Shown: positions 1-7,424, counted from the first letter of the stretch. The stretch: DNA of 10,706 bases from Candidatus Bathyarchaeum sp. (GCA_003096235.1 PIXT01000135.1:1-10706), one strand, 5' to 3'. Notes: generated by a model from the letters alone, not told the origin. A program made the numbers and translations.

Positions 1-1354
1 CTTTGAATTGGGTTAAACCACGTATTCGCATAATAGATCTCAGAAGAATTCTTGGGCGAAGATAAAATTTTCTTGTAGCTAACCGTTGTAGATGGTCTAT
101 TTCGTGCGAAGAAAGATTGTTGGAAAAGTTTTGTGCTTGAGTTGAAAACATATGATCCCAATCCATAGTTTCAACACTTGCTTTTCCTGATTTAATTAAA
201 TCTTCAAAATCTTGTGCCCCAGGTAATGGAACAAAAATACCAAAAAAAGCTGCATCTAAATCTAGCTTCAAAGCAAAATCAATTGTTTCTTGAATATCGC
301 CTTTACGTTCATACGGAAAACCGATGATGAAAAAGCCTTGAGTATAAAATCCAAAGGTCTTAACTTTCTTTACTTGGCGCTCTATTAGGTCAGGAGTAAT
401 GCTTTTCTTAATCTTTTTTAGGATATGAGCAGAACCTGATTCAATACCAAAAGTAACAGAATACACTCCACTTTGTTTCATTAGGGTTAAGAGTTCATCA
501 TCAATCCTATCCATCCGAATGCCGTTTGGAAAATTTATCGCTAGATTATATTCTCGACGAATAATCTCTTTAAGAATTGTTTTTGCTCTGTTCAAATCAA
601 GAGTGAAGTTGTCATCCTCGATATGCAACTCTTGGATTCCTACTTCGTTGACCAAATAATCAATTTCAGAGATTATCCGTTCAGAAGATTGAGGTCTCCA
701 CACTTTTGAGTGAACAGCATGAGCAGCACAAAATGTGCAAGGATAAGGACATCCTCTAGAAGAGATTATTTTGCCCACAGGCTCTTTCTCGTAAAAGAAG
801 CCATGATGATTCCCAACATATTTTGTGATATCAATAAGATCCCATGCAGGAATTGGCAAAGAATCAACATCCTGAATTATATGAGCAGACGAAAGATGTG
901 AACCACTATCAGTTTTGAAGCACAGTCCAGGAATATCCTTCAAGTTAATTGGGTCATTAAGGGCATCAACAAAACAAGGAAAAGAATTGTCTGCTTCTCC
1001 TCTTAAAACAAAATCAATATTTGGGTCATCAAGTAGTAAAGATGGAAAAGCAGAAGCATGAGGACCTCCAACAGCAACGACTAGGTCTTTATCAGCTATT
1101 TTGCATACTTCAGCTGTTTTTAGAATAGTGTTATGCTGGAAACTCATCCCAGTTATTCCAACTACATCGAAATGCTCTCTGTTTAGGATGTCAGATACAT
1201 TCTTGATGTCGTTGCCAAAGGAGAACAAATCTAGAATTTTTACTTGATGCCCATGCAACCTCAAAGTTGACGCTAAACACATCAACCCCAAAGGGGGAGT
1301 TGCAAAATAGCGTTCGTTAAGAGGAGCCGGAGGATTAACGAGTAATACGTTCAT
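1..1354 (-). CDS. B12-binding domain radical SAM protein, C-terminus cut by window edge
   Basis: The frame reads from an ATG at 1354 through 451 codons to the left edge without a stop, so the C-terminus is missing. The N-terminus (MNVLLVNPPAP) and the VGGPHAS segment near residues 96-101 are typical of the cobalamin-binding Rossmann domain of class B radical SAM enzymes. The radical SAM domain follows, with the [4Fe-4S] ligands in the C-x3-C-x2-C motif GCPYPCTFC (Cys202, Cys206, Cys209). Further on come HIEDDNF near 244-250 and GIESGS near 303-308, both usual in this fold. Family members methylate or rearrange lipids, tetrapyrroles, sugars or antibiotics (BchE, HpnP and archaeal GrsA-type enzymes belong to the same broad class). 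Substrate cannot be read here. It is the last visible gene of the minus-strand glycan cluster, 86 bases after the epimerase, so a glycan or carrier-lipid modification is a reasonable inference. No Shine-Dalgarno sequence is evident before the ATG. Confidence 0.9.
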   Translation of the reverse strand, partial: MNVLLVNPPAPLNERYFATPPLGLMCLASTLRLHGHQVKILDLFSFGNDIKNVSDILNREHFDVVGITGMSFQHNTILKTAEVCKIADKDLVVAVGGPHASAFPSLLLDDPNIDFVLRGEADNSFPCFVDALNDPINLKDIPGLCFKTDSGSHLSSAHIIQDVDSLPIPAWDLIDITKYVGNHHGFFYEKEPVGKIISSRGCPYPCTFCAAHAVHSKVWRPQSSERIISEIDYLVNEVGIQELHIEDDNFTLDLNRAKTILKEIIRREYNLAINFPNGIRMDRIDDELLTLMKQSGVYSVTFGIESGSAHILKKIKKSITPDLIERQVKKVKTFGFYTQGFFIIGFPYERKGDIQETIDFALKLDLDAAFFGIFVPLPGAQDFEDLIKSGKASVETMDWDHMFSTQAQNFSNNLSSHEIDHLQRLATRKFYLRPRILLRSIMRIRGLTQFK

Positions 1355-1440
1355 GGTTCAGGCTAACTGAAATATTCTCTGTTTGTGTGTATTTCTATTA
1401 TGGGCTATCAAAGCGGTGCAACTAGAAAATTGATAATGTG

Positions 1441-2433
1441 TTAAATGCAAACTGTTTTAGAGGGAACTTTTGTTATTTTTTGGCACTGTTCAAGAACCCA
1501 GTTATAGGTTCTAGACAGTCCTTCTTCTAGGCTTATTTGTGGTTCCCATTTGAGAACATTTCTTGCCAAAGTTATGTCTGCATTTCTTCCTCTGACACCT
1601 TGAGGGGCTGATAGATCGTGTTTTAGAACAATGTCTTTTCCTGAAAGCTCTATTATCATTTCAGCTAATTTGTTTATGGTAACAAGCCTTTCGGATCCAA
1701 TGTTTATAGGTTTATCATAATCGGATTCCATCAGCGTCACTGTTCCAAGTACACAATCGTCAACATAACAGAATGATCGAGTTTGTTTACCGTCACCCCA
1801 TATTGTTATGGTCCCAGAGTTAGGGGATTCCGCTACTTTTCGGCACAAGGCAGCTGGAGCTTTCTCACGTCCGCCTTTATAGGTTCCTTCGGGACCATAG
1901 ATGTTATGATACCTAAGAACTCTGATGTCCATGTCATAGTCTCGTTGATATGCTTCACACATCTTTTCAGTATACAACTTTTCCCAGCCATAGAAGTTGT
2001 CGGGATCAGCGGGATAAGCGTCTTCTTCTTTTAGACCAGTAACATTTGGGTCTGTCTGCTTATATGTCGGATATGCACAAGCGGACGAAGTGAACAAAAA
2101 GCGTTCAACATTGTTTTTTCTTGAGGCTTCAAGCATTTGTGCATTTATCAGAACATTATCATACATTACTTCGGCGCCTACAGCAGTTATAAAACCAATA
2201 CCGCCCATATTTGCAGCAAGATTGTATACTTTGTCTATGTCTTTTGTCGCAGTGTAACAGTTTTCCCGAAGAGTCAAGTCTAGTTTGAGTTTTTCGTCAC
2301 AGTATTTTTCTTTGATATAATCATCAAATTTTATGTCTACGACCCTTACAAAGTTGCCTTGTGAATGAAGGTATCGTGCCAAGTGGCTTCCGATAAATCC
2401 TCCACCACCAGTCACCAATATTCGTTCGGTCAT
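1441..2433 (-). CDS. NAD-dependent sugar-nucleotide epimerase, GDP-mannose 3,5-epimerase-like
   Basis: This is an extended short-chain dehydrogenase/reductase of 330 residues. The NAD-binding loop TGGGGFIG is at residues 8-15, an acidic residue binding the ribose is at Asp33, and the catalytic Tyr148-x3-Lys152 lies in FYGWEK. Several segments match my memory of plant GDP-mannose 3,5-epimerase: NMGGIGFI (75-82), SSACAYP (116-122) with Cys119 where GME has its catalytic cysteine, YHNIYGPEGTYKGGREKAPAA (175-195 region, Lys191), TRSFCYVDD (218-226) and GVRGRNAD (279-286). GME converts GDP-D-mannose to GDP-L-galactose or GDP-L-gulose. No alignment was run, so a related UDP-sugar epimerase remains possible. 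The ATG overlaps the stop of the upstream glycosyltransferase (ATGA) and has a GGAGG seven bases ahead. It probably supplies a donor sugar for the glycosyltransferases in the same operon. Confidence 0.87.
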   Translation of the reverse strand: MTERILVTGGGGFIGSHLARYLHSQGNFVRVVDIKFDDYIKEKYCDEKLKLDLTLRENCYTATKDIDKVYNLAANMGGIGFITAVGAEVMYDNVLINAQMLEASRKNNVERFLFTSSACAYPTYKQTDPNVTGLKEEDAYPADPDNFYGWEKLYTEKMCEAYQRDYDMDIRVLRYHNIYGPEGTYKGGREKAPAALCRKVAESPNSGTITIWGDGKQTRSFCYVDDCVLGTVTLMESDYDKPINIGSERLVTINKLAEMIIELSGKDIVLKHDLSAPQGVRGRNADITLARNVLKWEPQISLEEGLSRTYNWVLEQCQKITKVPSKTVCI

Positions 2434-2495
2434 TTAAATTCCTCCGTATTGGAATCCATTTTTTGCATTACATATTTTTTCATATAATTACCTCC
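2430..2495 (-). other. Internal Shine-Dalgarno and in-frame 17-codon mini-ORF at the 3' end of the DPM-like gene
   Basis: On the minus strand GGAGG at 2495-2491 is followed seven bases later by ATG at 2483, in frame with the DPM-like gene, giving a 17-residue peptide that begins MKKYVMQKM and shares the gene's stop. The spacing equals that of the real epimerase ribosome site 50 bases on. The region encodes the polar tail after the last membrane helix. It may be an internal start, a relic of a former separate gene start, or chance. Confidence 0.35.
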
Positions 2496-3452
2496 ATGAT
2501 TGTGATTACTATTCATTTTCTGGCTTTGCCTAGAAATCGCATAAAGTGTTACTGCAGTAAAAAGCGTGAACATACCTATCAGAATAAAAGCTAACGAAGC
2601 CAGTGCAACGTTTGTTACGATCTGCTGTTGTTCAATGAATAGTTTTAGCATCCATGATCCAAAACCTATTCCAGCAAAAAGGAAAATTAGTCCAGGTAAG
2701 CCTAGGACAGTTAACGGCTTTTCTTCCACTATCAACTGGATAATTGAGCTCACTACACTTGTGCCATGTTTAATAGGATTCTGAGTAGAAGTTCGTTCCA
2801 ATTCATCGTATTTGCATTCTGCTGGAACTTCCAAAACTCTCAAACGTTGATTCTTAGCTTTCAGAAGAATTTCAACACTGGAACCCATGCCATTCTCGAC
2901 AAGATTAAGACCATGCAAAGCTTTAGGACCGTATACTCTAAATCCAGATTGAGCGTCATTGAAATTATGATTAGCAGCAACTCCAGTTAACTTGGAGATC
3001 AGTTTTATGCCTAGGCTTCGATAACGTGGGACACCATTATCTTTCTCATTAGTATCCAAAAAACGAGACCCTAACACAATATCTGCCTTATTTTCCAAAA
3101 TAGGTTTAACCAATTTCGGAATCTCTTGAGGATTATGCTGACCGTCACCGTCTAGAGTTACTAAAACATCAGCGTTTAGTTCTCTTGCAGTGGTGAACAA
3201 AGTTTTAATTGCAGCCCCGTATCCCAAGTTCGTTTCATGAACAATCACATCAGCGCCTAAATTTTTAGCAATCTCTGCAGTCAAATCTTTAGAACCATCA
3301 TCACAAACCAAAACAACATCAGCATATTTCTGTGATTCCAAGACAAGTTTCGCGATAGTTCGCTCCTCATTGAATGCCGGAATCGCAGCAACAACTAATG
3401 GTCTAGGCTTGCTTAAATAAACTTGATCATCAAAATGTGTCAATGAAGTCAA
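2430..3452 (-). CDS. DPM/GtrB-like polyprenyl-phosphate sugar synthase (GT2) with two C-terminal membrane helices
   Basis: This 340-residue GT2 enzyme probably moves a hexose from a nucleotide sugar to polyprenyl (dolichyl) phosphate on the cytoplasmic face of the membrane. The GT-A domain covers about residues 18-235: PAFNEE (25-30), the nucleotide-binding DDGS (51-54), the metal-binding DGDGQ (101-105), LGSRF (127-131) and DAQSGFRVY (166-174), the last typical of DPM/DPG synthases. Two hydrophobic helices follow at about 248-272 and 280-306, then a polar tail. The start is a TTG at 3452. There is no in-frame ATG before the catalytic domain and no clear Shine-Dalgarno, so TTG at codon 4 is also possible. 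It lies 43 bases after the GT-C-like gene and overlaps the epimerase by four bases. Its product would be the lipid-linked donor used by GT-C enzymes, which fits the neighbour upstream. Sugar identity is not determinable. Confidence 0.88.
   Translation of the reverse strand: MTSLTHFDDQVYLSKPRPLVVAAIPAFNEERTIAKLVLESQKYADVVLVCDDGSKDLTAEIAKNLGADVIVHETNLGYGAAIKTLFTTARELNADVLVTLDGDGQHNPQEIPKLVKPILENKADIVLGSRFLDTNEKDNGVPRYRSLGIKLISKLTGVAANHNFNDAQSGFRVYGPKALHGLNLVENGMGSSVEILLKAKNQRLRVLEVPAECKYDELERTSTQNPIKHGTSVVSSIIQLIVEEKPLTVLGLPGLIFLFAGIGFGSWMLKLFIEQQQIVTNVALASLAFILIGMFTLFTAVTLYAISRQSQKMNSNHNHGGNYMKKYVMQKMDSNTEEFK
2441..2445 (-). promoter_or_regulatory. Shine-Dalgarno sequence of the epimerase gene
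   Basis: GGAGG on the minus strand lies seven bases before the ATG at 2433. It sits inside the last codons of the upstream glycosyltransferase, which ends in an ATGA overlap, so the start is fixed by both ribosome binding and translational coupling. Confidence 0.8.
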
Positions 3453-3495
3453 TTAATCAACCAAATCCACTTAATTCAGGAAGTATCTTCAAAAT

Positions 3496-5034
3496 CTAAA
3501 TGACTTGAAAGACCGAGATTCTTCCGGAGTCAAAGACAGAAACCAAATCGTTTGAGTTTTGTAGGTTATACCAGCCAATATCTTGGTTCCACCAAACAAA
3601 ATATGCTGATTCGAATCCTTGTTGAACTGCCAACTTTGAAGCTTCATCAAGATTATTGTCAAACAAGATTGCCGTGTAACTCTGATCTAAATATAGCATA
3701 GTCCAAAACTTGAAAACGTCATGAACAAGCAACGAAGAGTCATTGGTCATATGAGTATTCAACCATTCAAAGGCGTCAACAGTGCCTTCGGTGTCGCAAA
3801 TTGGGACTGAACTACTTTGCATTGTAGAAGGGACATACTTGAAAGTATTCCCCCACCCAATAACACCATACTTGCCATCGACTAAAGGCCATGACATAAA
3901 CAAACCACCAAGCACGATCGAAATCAAGGATAAAGCAATTCCCATTTTTTTAGGGGCTTTGAACCAGCTAAAAAATCGTGAAACATCAAAAGCATTACCG
4001 CACTTTATTTTCCATAATCCGTTAACTGCAAAAAATGTCAAAGGATAAACAAGCATCAACATCCACCTGCCCCATAGGAATAGAGCCGAGAAAGGCAATA
4101 TCAAACAACTAAAAGACCCAACAGCAAGAAGTAATGCCCAAAAATTGAAGGACTTGTCTTTAAAGTACCCAACTACAGCTAGTGGCACTAAAAAGGCATA
4201 AAGAAGAATAAACAGCGAAGCCACACTAGAAAACAGATCAAAATAAGATGTGTACGATTCGATTGGGGTAGAGACACTCAAGTAGTCAGTCAAAAAGAAT
4301 AAACCAGCCGGATGAGCCCAAACGCTATCGCTCAAACGAAGAAAATTACTTTCCATAGGATTTGGATAAGGAGAAACAAAAACTATATTCCCACAAAAAA
4401 TTATCACAGCAGGAATGATTGCTATGAATAGCTTGTAAGGGATTGTTTCTTTTCGTAAAACGCTTAGAACAAACATCCCCGCAACCATAGCAAACAGGGA
4501 TACAGCAGCAATTTCATGGCCCCAAACAATTAACAAACTTAGCGCAGACAATCCAACGGTTCCTTTCCATCCAATATCTTGCCTAAGAAATGGAATGGTG
4601 AAAAGCAGAATCATTGCACCAAATACATTTCTGTAGAAGTGCCAACTAAGGGCTAATGCTGCCAACTGAAGAGCAAAGAAGGCAGAGACAAGAAGACTCT
4701 TTGTAACAGCCCAATTAAATTTCTTCCAAGCAACAAAAAAGATGCCTGCTGTGGTTCCTCCATACAGTAGGGGTGCAACTATTTTGAGCAGCAGAAAAGG
4801 GTCTAGCCTAGTTAAGTTACCTAAAGTAATTAGAATTCCGTAGATTAGCCATGTGGAGAAAACATCACTCCAGTGAGTTAACACCACACCGTCATTAATT
4901 CTTGCGGCGTAGTATATTGTGTCCCATCCAATAGGATAAGGAAAACTCAACAGTTCAGGAATCAACCTGACAATAAATCCTATAGTGAAAGCCAAGATGA
5001 ATCCTTTATTGTAACTTAGGTTTTGCAGTTTCAT
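3496..5034 (-). CDS. Multi-pass membrane protein, GT-C-type glycosyltransferase-like
   Basis: The ATG at 5034 overlaps the stop of the preceding GT2 gene (TGATG), giving 512 residues; a TTG nine bases upstream would add three. The protein has roughly ten or more hydrophobic helices over residues 10-380, then a soluble domain of about 130 residues on the far side. After the first helix comes PYPIGWDT with Asp38 in the first external loop, the position where GT-C glycosyltransferases keep their catalytic acid. WGHE (171-174) and WGRWM (321-325) are other conserved-looking polar points within membrane segments. GT-C enzymes take sugar from a polyprenyl-phosphate donor outside the membrane, and the next gene encodes a maker of such donors. 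The C-terminal part (TVDAFEWLNTH, 418-428) resembles the periplasmic domains of other archaeal membrane glycosyltransferases. It could instead be a polymerase or a membrane protein of unknown role. Specific activity is inferred from fold and context only. Confidence 0.75.
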   Translation of the reverse strand: MKLQNLSYNKGFILAFTIGFIVRLIPELLSFPYPIGWDTIYYAARINDGVVLTHWSDVFSTWLIYGILITLGNLTRLDPFLLLKIVAPLLYGGTTAGIFFVAWKKFNWAVTKSLLVSAFFALQLAALALSWHFYRNVFGAMILLFTIPFLRQDIGWKGTVGLSALSLLIVWGHEIAAVSLFAMVAGMFVLSVLRKETIPYKLFIAIIPAVIIFCGNIVFVSPYPNPMESNFLRLSDSVWAHPAGLFFLTDYLSVSTPIESYTSYFDLFSSVASLFILLYAFLVPLAVVGYFKDKSFNFWALLLAVGSFSCLILPFSALFLWGRWMLMLVYPLTFFAVNGLWKIKCGNAFDVSRFFSWFKAPKKMGIALSLISIVLGGLFMSWPLVDGKYGVIGWGNTFKYVPSTMQSSSVPICDTEGTVDAFEWLNTHMTNDSSLLVHDVFKFWTMLYLDQSYTAILFDNNLDEASKLAVQQGFESAYFVWWNQDIGWYNLQNSNDLVSVFDSGRISVFQVI

Positions 5035-6287
5035 CAAATGCAACTAAGTTCACAGTTTGTGGTTTTTCCAGTCTTCGTTGTTTTTTCCCATCTTCTGGGT
5101 CTTCTCAACAGGATTTGGAGAAAAGCGTAGGACGCAATGAAGTTTTGAATAAACCAGTAACAGTAAATGAACGGCACCCAAAGAATGTTCGAAAATTTCC
5201 GCGGCTTCTCGGTAAAAAGCATAGCTGATCCAGCTAAAGCCAAGAGAAGGAATGTGAACACAGAAGTTATATTAGCCAACAAAAGGAATGATGGATCTTG
5301 ATTAATTGGAACAAAGAACGAAGAAAAAGTAGCAAAGTAACCAAGTAAACAAGAAATCAAAACAAAGGGTCCAGTTAAAGTAACCTCGGCATCTAATGAT
5401 TTCTTACTTGGGCGTCTAAGCAAGCTACCATACTTGAAACTTACTTCCATTGTTCCTCTAAACCATCGTGTCCGCTGTTTAAAGAAACCAGAAACTGTAG
5501 CAGGATACTCTTGCCAAGATTTTACATCTGAGGCATATCGAATCTTGTGACCGTTTTTGGTCAGCCGAGCCGCTAATTCCATATCCTCAGAAAGAACTTT
5601 GCTGTCCCAGCCTCCAACAGAATCAAGAACAGATTTCCTGACAAAATAACAACTGCCAGTTAAGGGAACAAAGAGCCCAAGGACATCTTTGCCTCGCATG
5701 TAAGCCTCACATCTTAGGGACTCCTCTTGAGCCACAAATTTTGTCAGAATGTTTTCGTTCTCATTAATTGCAGCCAATCGCCCTTGCACAGCGGTTACAG
5801 AAGGGTCGTCAAAGTAGTTTTTTGTTCTCAAAAGAAAATCGGGTTCAGGGATGTTGTCTGCATCAAAGACGGCTATAATCTCGCCGCTAGTATGTTTGAT
5901 TGCTTCCTGTAGAGCTGAAGGCTTTCCATTCGAAACAGAACGCCTTAGAAGCTTCACTTGAGAGGGATGTTCATGCGCAAATTTGTTGCAGATTTCAACA
6001 GTTTTGTCTGTGCTACCGTCTTCGACAATAACAATTTCTTTTTTGTCTTTGGGATAGTTAGCGTTTTCGAGCGCATTGAGAAGTCTCCCAATGACTTTTT
6101 CTTCGTTTTTTACAGGGACAATAATTGACATTGAAGGCAAGGGTTTTAGACAACTACCAGAAAGTTTCTTTTTTTGTTTGGTTGAACAAAGGTTCTTGAT
6201 GCCTACAACAACAATAGGTACGTTGTACAATGTCCAGACATAAAGTAGAGAAACGACAAGGATCGCGACGAAATACAGTGGATTCAT
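5034..6287 (-). CDS. Processive-type membrane glycosyltransferase, GT2 (cellulose/hyaluronan/PNAG synthase-like)
   Basis: The protein has 417 residues. An N-terminal membrane helix (about 5-30) precedes a cytosolic GT-A domain and two to four C-terminal helices (about 303-395), ending in a basic, Lys/Thr-rich tail. All signature elements of processive GT2 synthases are visible: PVKNEE (58-63), VEDGS (88-92), the metal-binding FDADN (141-145), PLTGSCYFVRK (208-218), the catalytic-base motif SEDMELAARL (233-242, Asp235), and QRTRW (271-275), the Q-x-x-R-W motif that holds the growing chain. Such enzymes polymerise or add a sugar from UDP- or GDP-sugar and often push the chain across the membrane. 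There is no PilZ domain. The ATG at 6287 lies 33 bases after the 131-aa gene and has no clear Shine-Dalgarno. It shares a one-base stop/start overlap with the GT-C-like gene, so the two products are probably made together. The sugar is unknown. Confidence 0.88.
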   Translation of the reverse strand: MNPLYFVAILVVSLLYVWTLYNVPIVVVGIKNLCSTKQKKKLSGSCLKPLPSMSIIVPVKNEEKVIGRLLNALENANYPKDKKEIVIVEDGSTDKTVEICNKFAHEHPSQVKLLRRSVSNGKPSALQEAIKHTSGEIIAVFDADNIPEPDFLLRTKNYFDDPSVTAVQGRLAAINENENILTKFVAQEESLRCEAYMRGKDVLGLFVPLTGSCYFVRKSVLDSVGGWDSKVLSEDMELAARLTKNGHKIRYASDVKSWQEYPATVSGFFKQRTRWFRGTMEVSFKYGSLLRRPSKKSLDAEVTLTGPFVLISCLLGYFATFSSFFVPINQDPSFLLLANITSVFTFLLLALAGSAMLFTEKPRKFSNILWVPFIYCYWFIQNFIASYAFLQILLRRPRRWEKTTKTGKTTNCELSCI

Positions 6288-6320
6288 GTTTAGTCAACGC
6301 TCTGTTATTCATGCCATTAC

Positions 6321-6716
6321 CTAATTGTTAAATGATTGCAGGTTATTAACTGTCAAATACTGCATAAAACCCTGATCTGTAGCCCAAGACTTGGCGGATC
6401 TATTGCCCCAAGCATCAGCTGTTTTGGAGATTTTTTCTGCCATGATTCGTCCCTCAGTCTTCATTAGACGAAATATTCGGCTCTCCATGGCTTCACACAG
6501 TTTACTTAAGATTTGGGAAAGAATTCTGGCTAAAAGAAAGCTGTGAACCTTTTCGACTACCCTTATTGTTAGTTCTAGAAGCGTTCTCTCTTTATGCTTC
6601 AAAGCTCTGAACCATATGCCTCGGCGTAATGCTTTGTGCTTCAACTTAACCAAAGATTCCCGTGTAAGAGGGAGTGATTTAGTGCCGTTATTTGATTTTG
6701 CGGATTTGGCACTCAA
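6321..6716 (-). CDS. Hypothetical basic, helical 131-aa protein overlapping the AbrB-like gene
   Basis: I do not recognise a named family. The protein is rich in Lys and Arg, has no signal peptide or membrane helix, and most of residues 17-115 looks alpha-helical (LTRESLVKLKHKALRRGIW at 17-35, then long amphipathic stretches). The end carries aromatic and Asn residues (WGNRSAKSWATD near 102-113). The start is a TTG at 6716 with a strong AAAGGAGG nine bases ahead; TTG codons at residues 22 and 25 are alternatives closer to the helical core. Its first 29 bases overlap the end of the AbrB-like gene in another frame, so the pair is probably translationally coupled. The pairing resembles an antitoxin/partner or regulator/partner module, but no toxin active site can be seen. 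The glycosyltransferase gene begins 33 bases downstream, which ties it to the glycan operon. Confidence 0.7.
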   Translation of the reverse strand: MSAKSAKSNNGTKSLPLTRESLVKLKHKALRRGIWFRALKHKERTLLELTIRVVEKVHSFLLARILSQILSKLCEAMESRIFRLMKTEGRIMAEKISKTADAWGNRSAKSWATDQGFMQYLTVNNLQSFNN

Positions 6717-6831
6717 CCAAGTCGCCCTCCTTTAGATTGTAAGCGTCCCGGAGTTCTTTTGGAACGGTGACCCTTCCCTCACGTCGCATATAGACAGTGA
6801 AGGTGATTCCCGATTTTTTTTCATCTGACAT
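6688..6831 (-). CDS. Small AbrB/MazE/SpoVT-type DNA-binding protein
   Basis: ATG at 6831 to TAA at 6688 encodes 47 residues. From about residue 12 the sequence is a compact swapped-hairpin AbrB domain: TVYMRREGRVTVPKELRDAY with the diagnostic GR-V-T-V-PKE-LR core (19-28), then NLKEGDLVECQIRKIK. The family binds DNA as dimers and acts as antitoxins or transition regulators; at 47 residues this is a bare domain, the usual archaeal size. GGAG lies nine bases before the ATG. It is the first gene of the minus-strand glycan operon, and its 3' end overlaps the 131-aa gene by 29 bases. It may regulate its own operon or the facing region with palindromes, but that is inference. Confidence 0.88.
   Translation of the reverse strand: MSDEKKSGITFTVYMRREGRVTVPKELRDAYNLKEGDLVECQIRKIK
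6726..6733 (-). promoter_or_regulatory. Shine-Dalgarno sequence for the 131-aa gene inside the AbrB-like gene
   Basis: AAAGGAGG on the minus strand lies nine bases before the TTG at 6716. It is the strongest ribosome site in the cluster and supports this overlapping TTG start over later ones. Confidence 0.75.
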
Positions 6832-6937
6832 CGTTTTGAACTCCAAGACGTTGTTTTATTGTTTCTCCATTTTCATTCTACAATTTTCTATGCTTTTCAT
6901 TGTTAAGCAGTAAAACGTTATGAATCCCAGACAAGCA

Positions 6938-6962
6938 ACAATCTGCCAAGCCAACAGATTGT
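6938..6962. repeat. Perfect 8-bp inverted repeat (hairpin)
   Basis: ACAATCTG and CAGATTGT are exact reverse complements separated by nine bases (CCAAGCCAA). No T-tract follows on either strand, so it is less likely an intrinsic terminator than an operator or an RNA hairpin in the leader of the AbrB-like operon, about 107 bases upstream of its ATG. Confidence 0.5.
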
Positions 6963-7091
6963 ACGAAATCTAATATCATTCTATTATCCCACCATTTCCA
7001 AAGCAAACACGGTCTTGTAATGCAAGGGTTTCATTGTCCGTAGCATTTAACAAGTATGAATCTGTAATCTGTATCGATAATAACAATCCAT

Positions 7092-7106
7092 ATTCGGAAT
7101 CCGAAT
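7092..7106. repeat. 15-base palindrome ATTCGGA-A-TCCGAAT, possible operator
   Basis: Two 7-base arms are perfect reverse complements around one central base. A second site with the same layout (ATTCTGA-T-TCAGAAT) lies at 9080-9094, giving the shared pattern ATTCnGAnTCnGAAT. Such sites suit a dimeric regulator. A single palindrome of this size can arise by chance in 10 kb. Confidence 0.4.
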
Positions 7107-7216
7107 GAATAATCCATGAAGAAGGGGTAAAGCTTCCCCGCGGGCGAATGTGAGTGGAGGTTGTGCATTCGATTTCCAGACTCAACTTAAACACCAAAAA
7201 ATGTCGTTTTTTCTAC

Positions 7217-7224
7217 TTTAAATA
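7217..7224 (+). promoter_or_regulatory. TATA-like box TTTAAATA
   Basis: TTTAAATA fits the archaeal TATA consensus. Being nearly symmetric, it could serve either strand. On the plus strand a transcript would begin near 7246, with a long leader before UbiA. Confidence 0.3.
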
Positions 7225-7424
7225 GGATATTGCATATAAACATTTTTAACTCTAAAACCATAATATTATTCAAAATCAGAAGTCGAAGAGAATGTTTTAA
7301 TCATTTAGAAATATATGTAGATAATATGTGATACTGAAACATAATAGAGCATACGCATATTTCTTTCAACACATGCTTCCACGCAACCGTTCTTTTCATC
7401 AGGTACAAACGCAATCACAAAAAC

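Noticed and set aside
710..901. 63-aa plus-strand ORF
   Set aside because: It lies wholly opposite the radical SAM cluster-binding region, which has clear family motifs on the minus strand.
5035..5043. TTG start at 5043 for the GT-C-like protein
   Set aside because: The ATG at 5034 makes a TGATG overlap with the upstream stop, a common coupling arrangement, and loses only three residues.
6976..7197. 73-aa minus-strand ORF with a TTG start, about 145 bases before the AbrB-like gene
   Set aside because: No Shine-Dalgarno, no recognisable motif, and it covers palindromes that fit a regulatory region better. A TATA-like box 24 bases before the TTG (7217-7224) is the only support, so it is not excluded.
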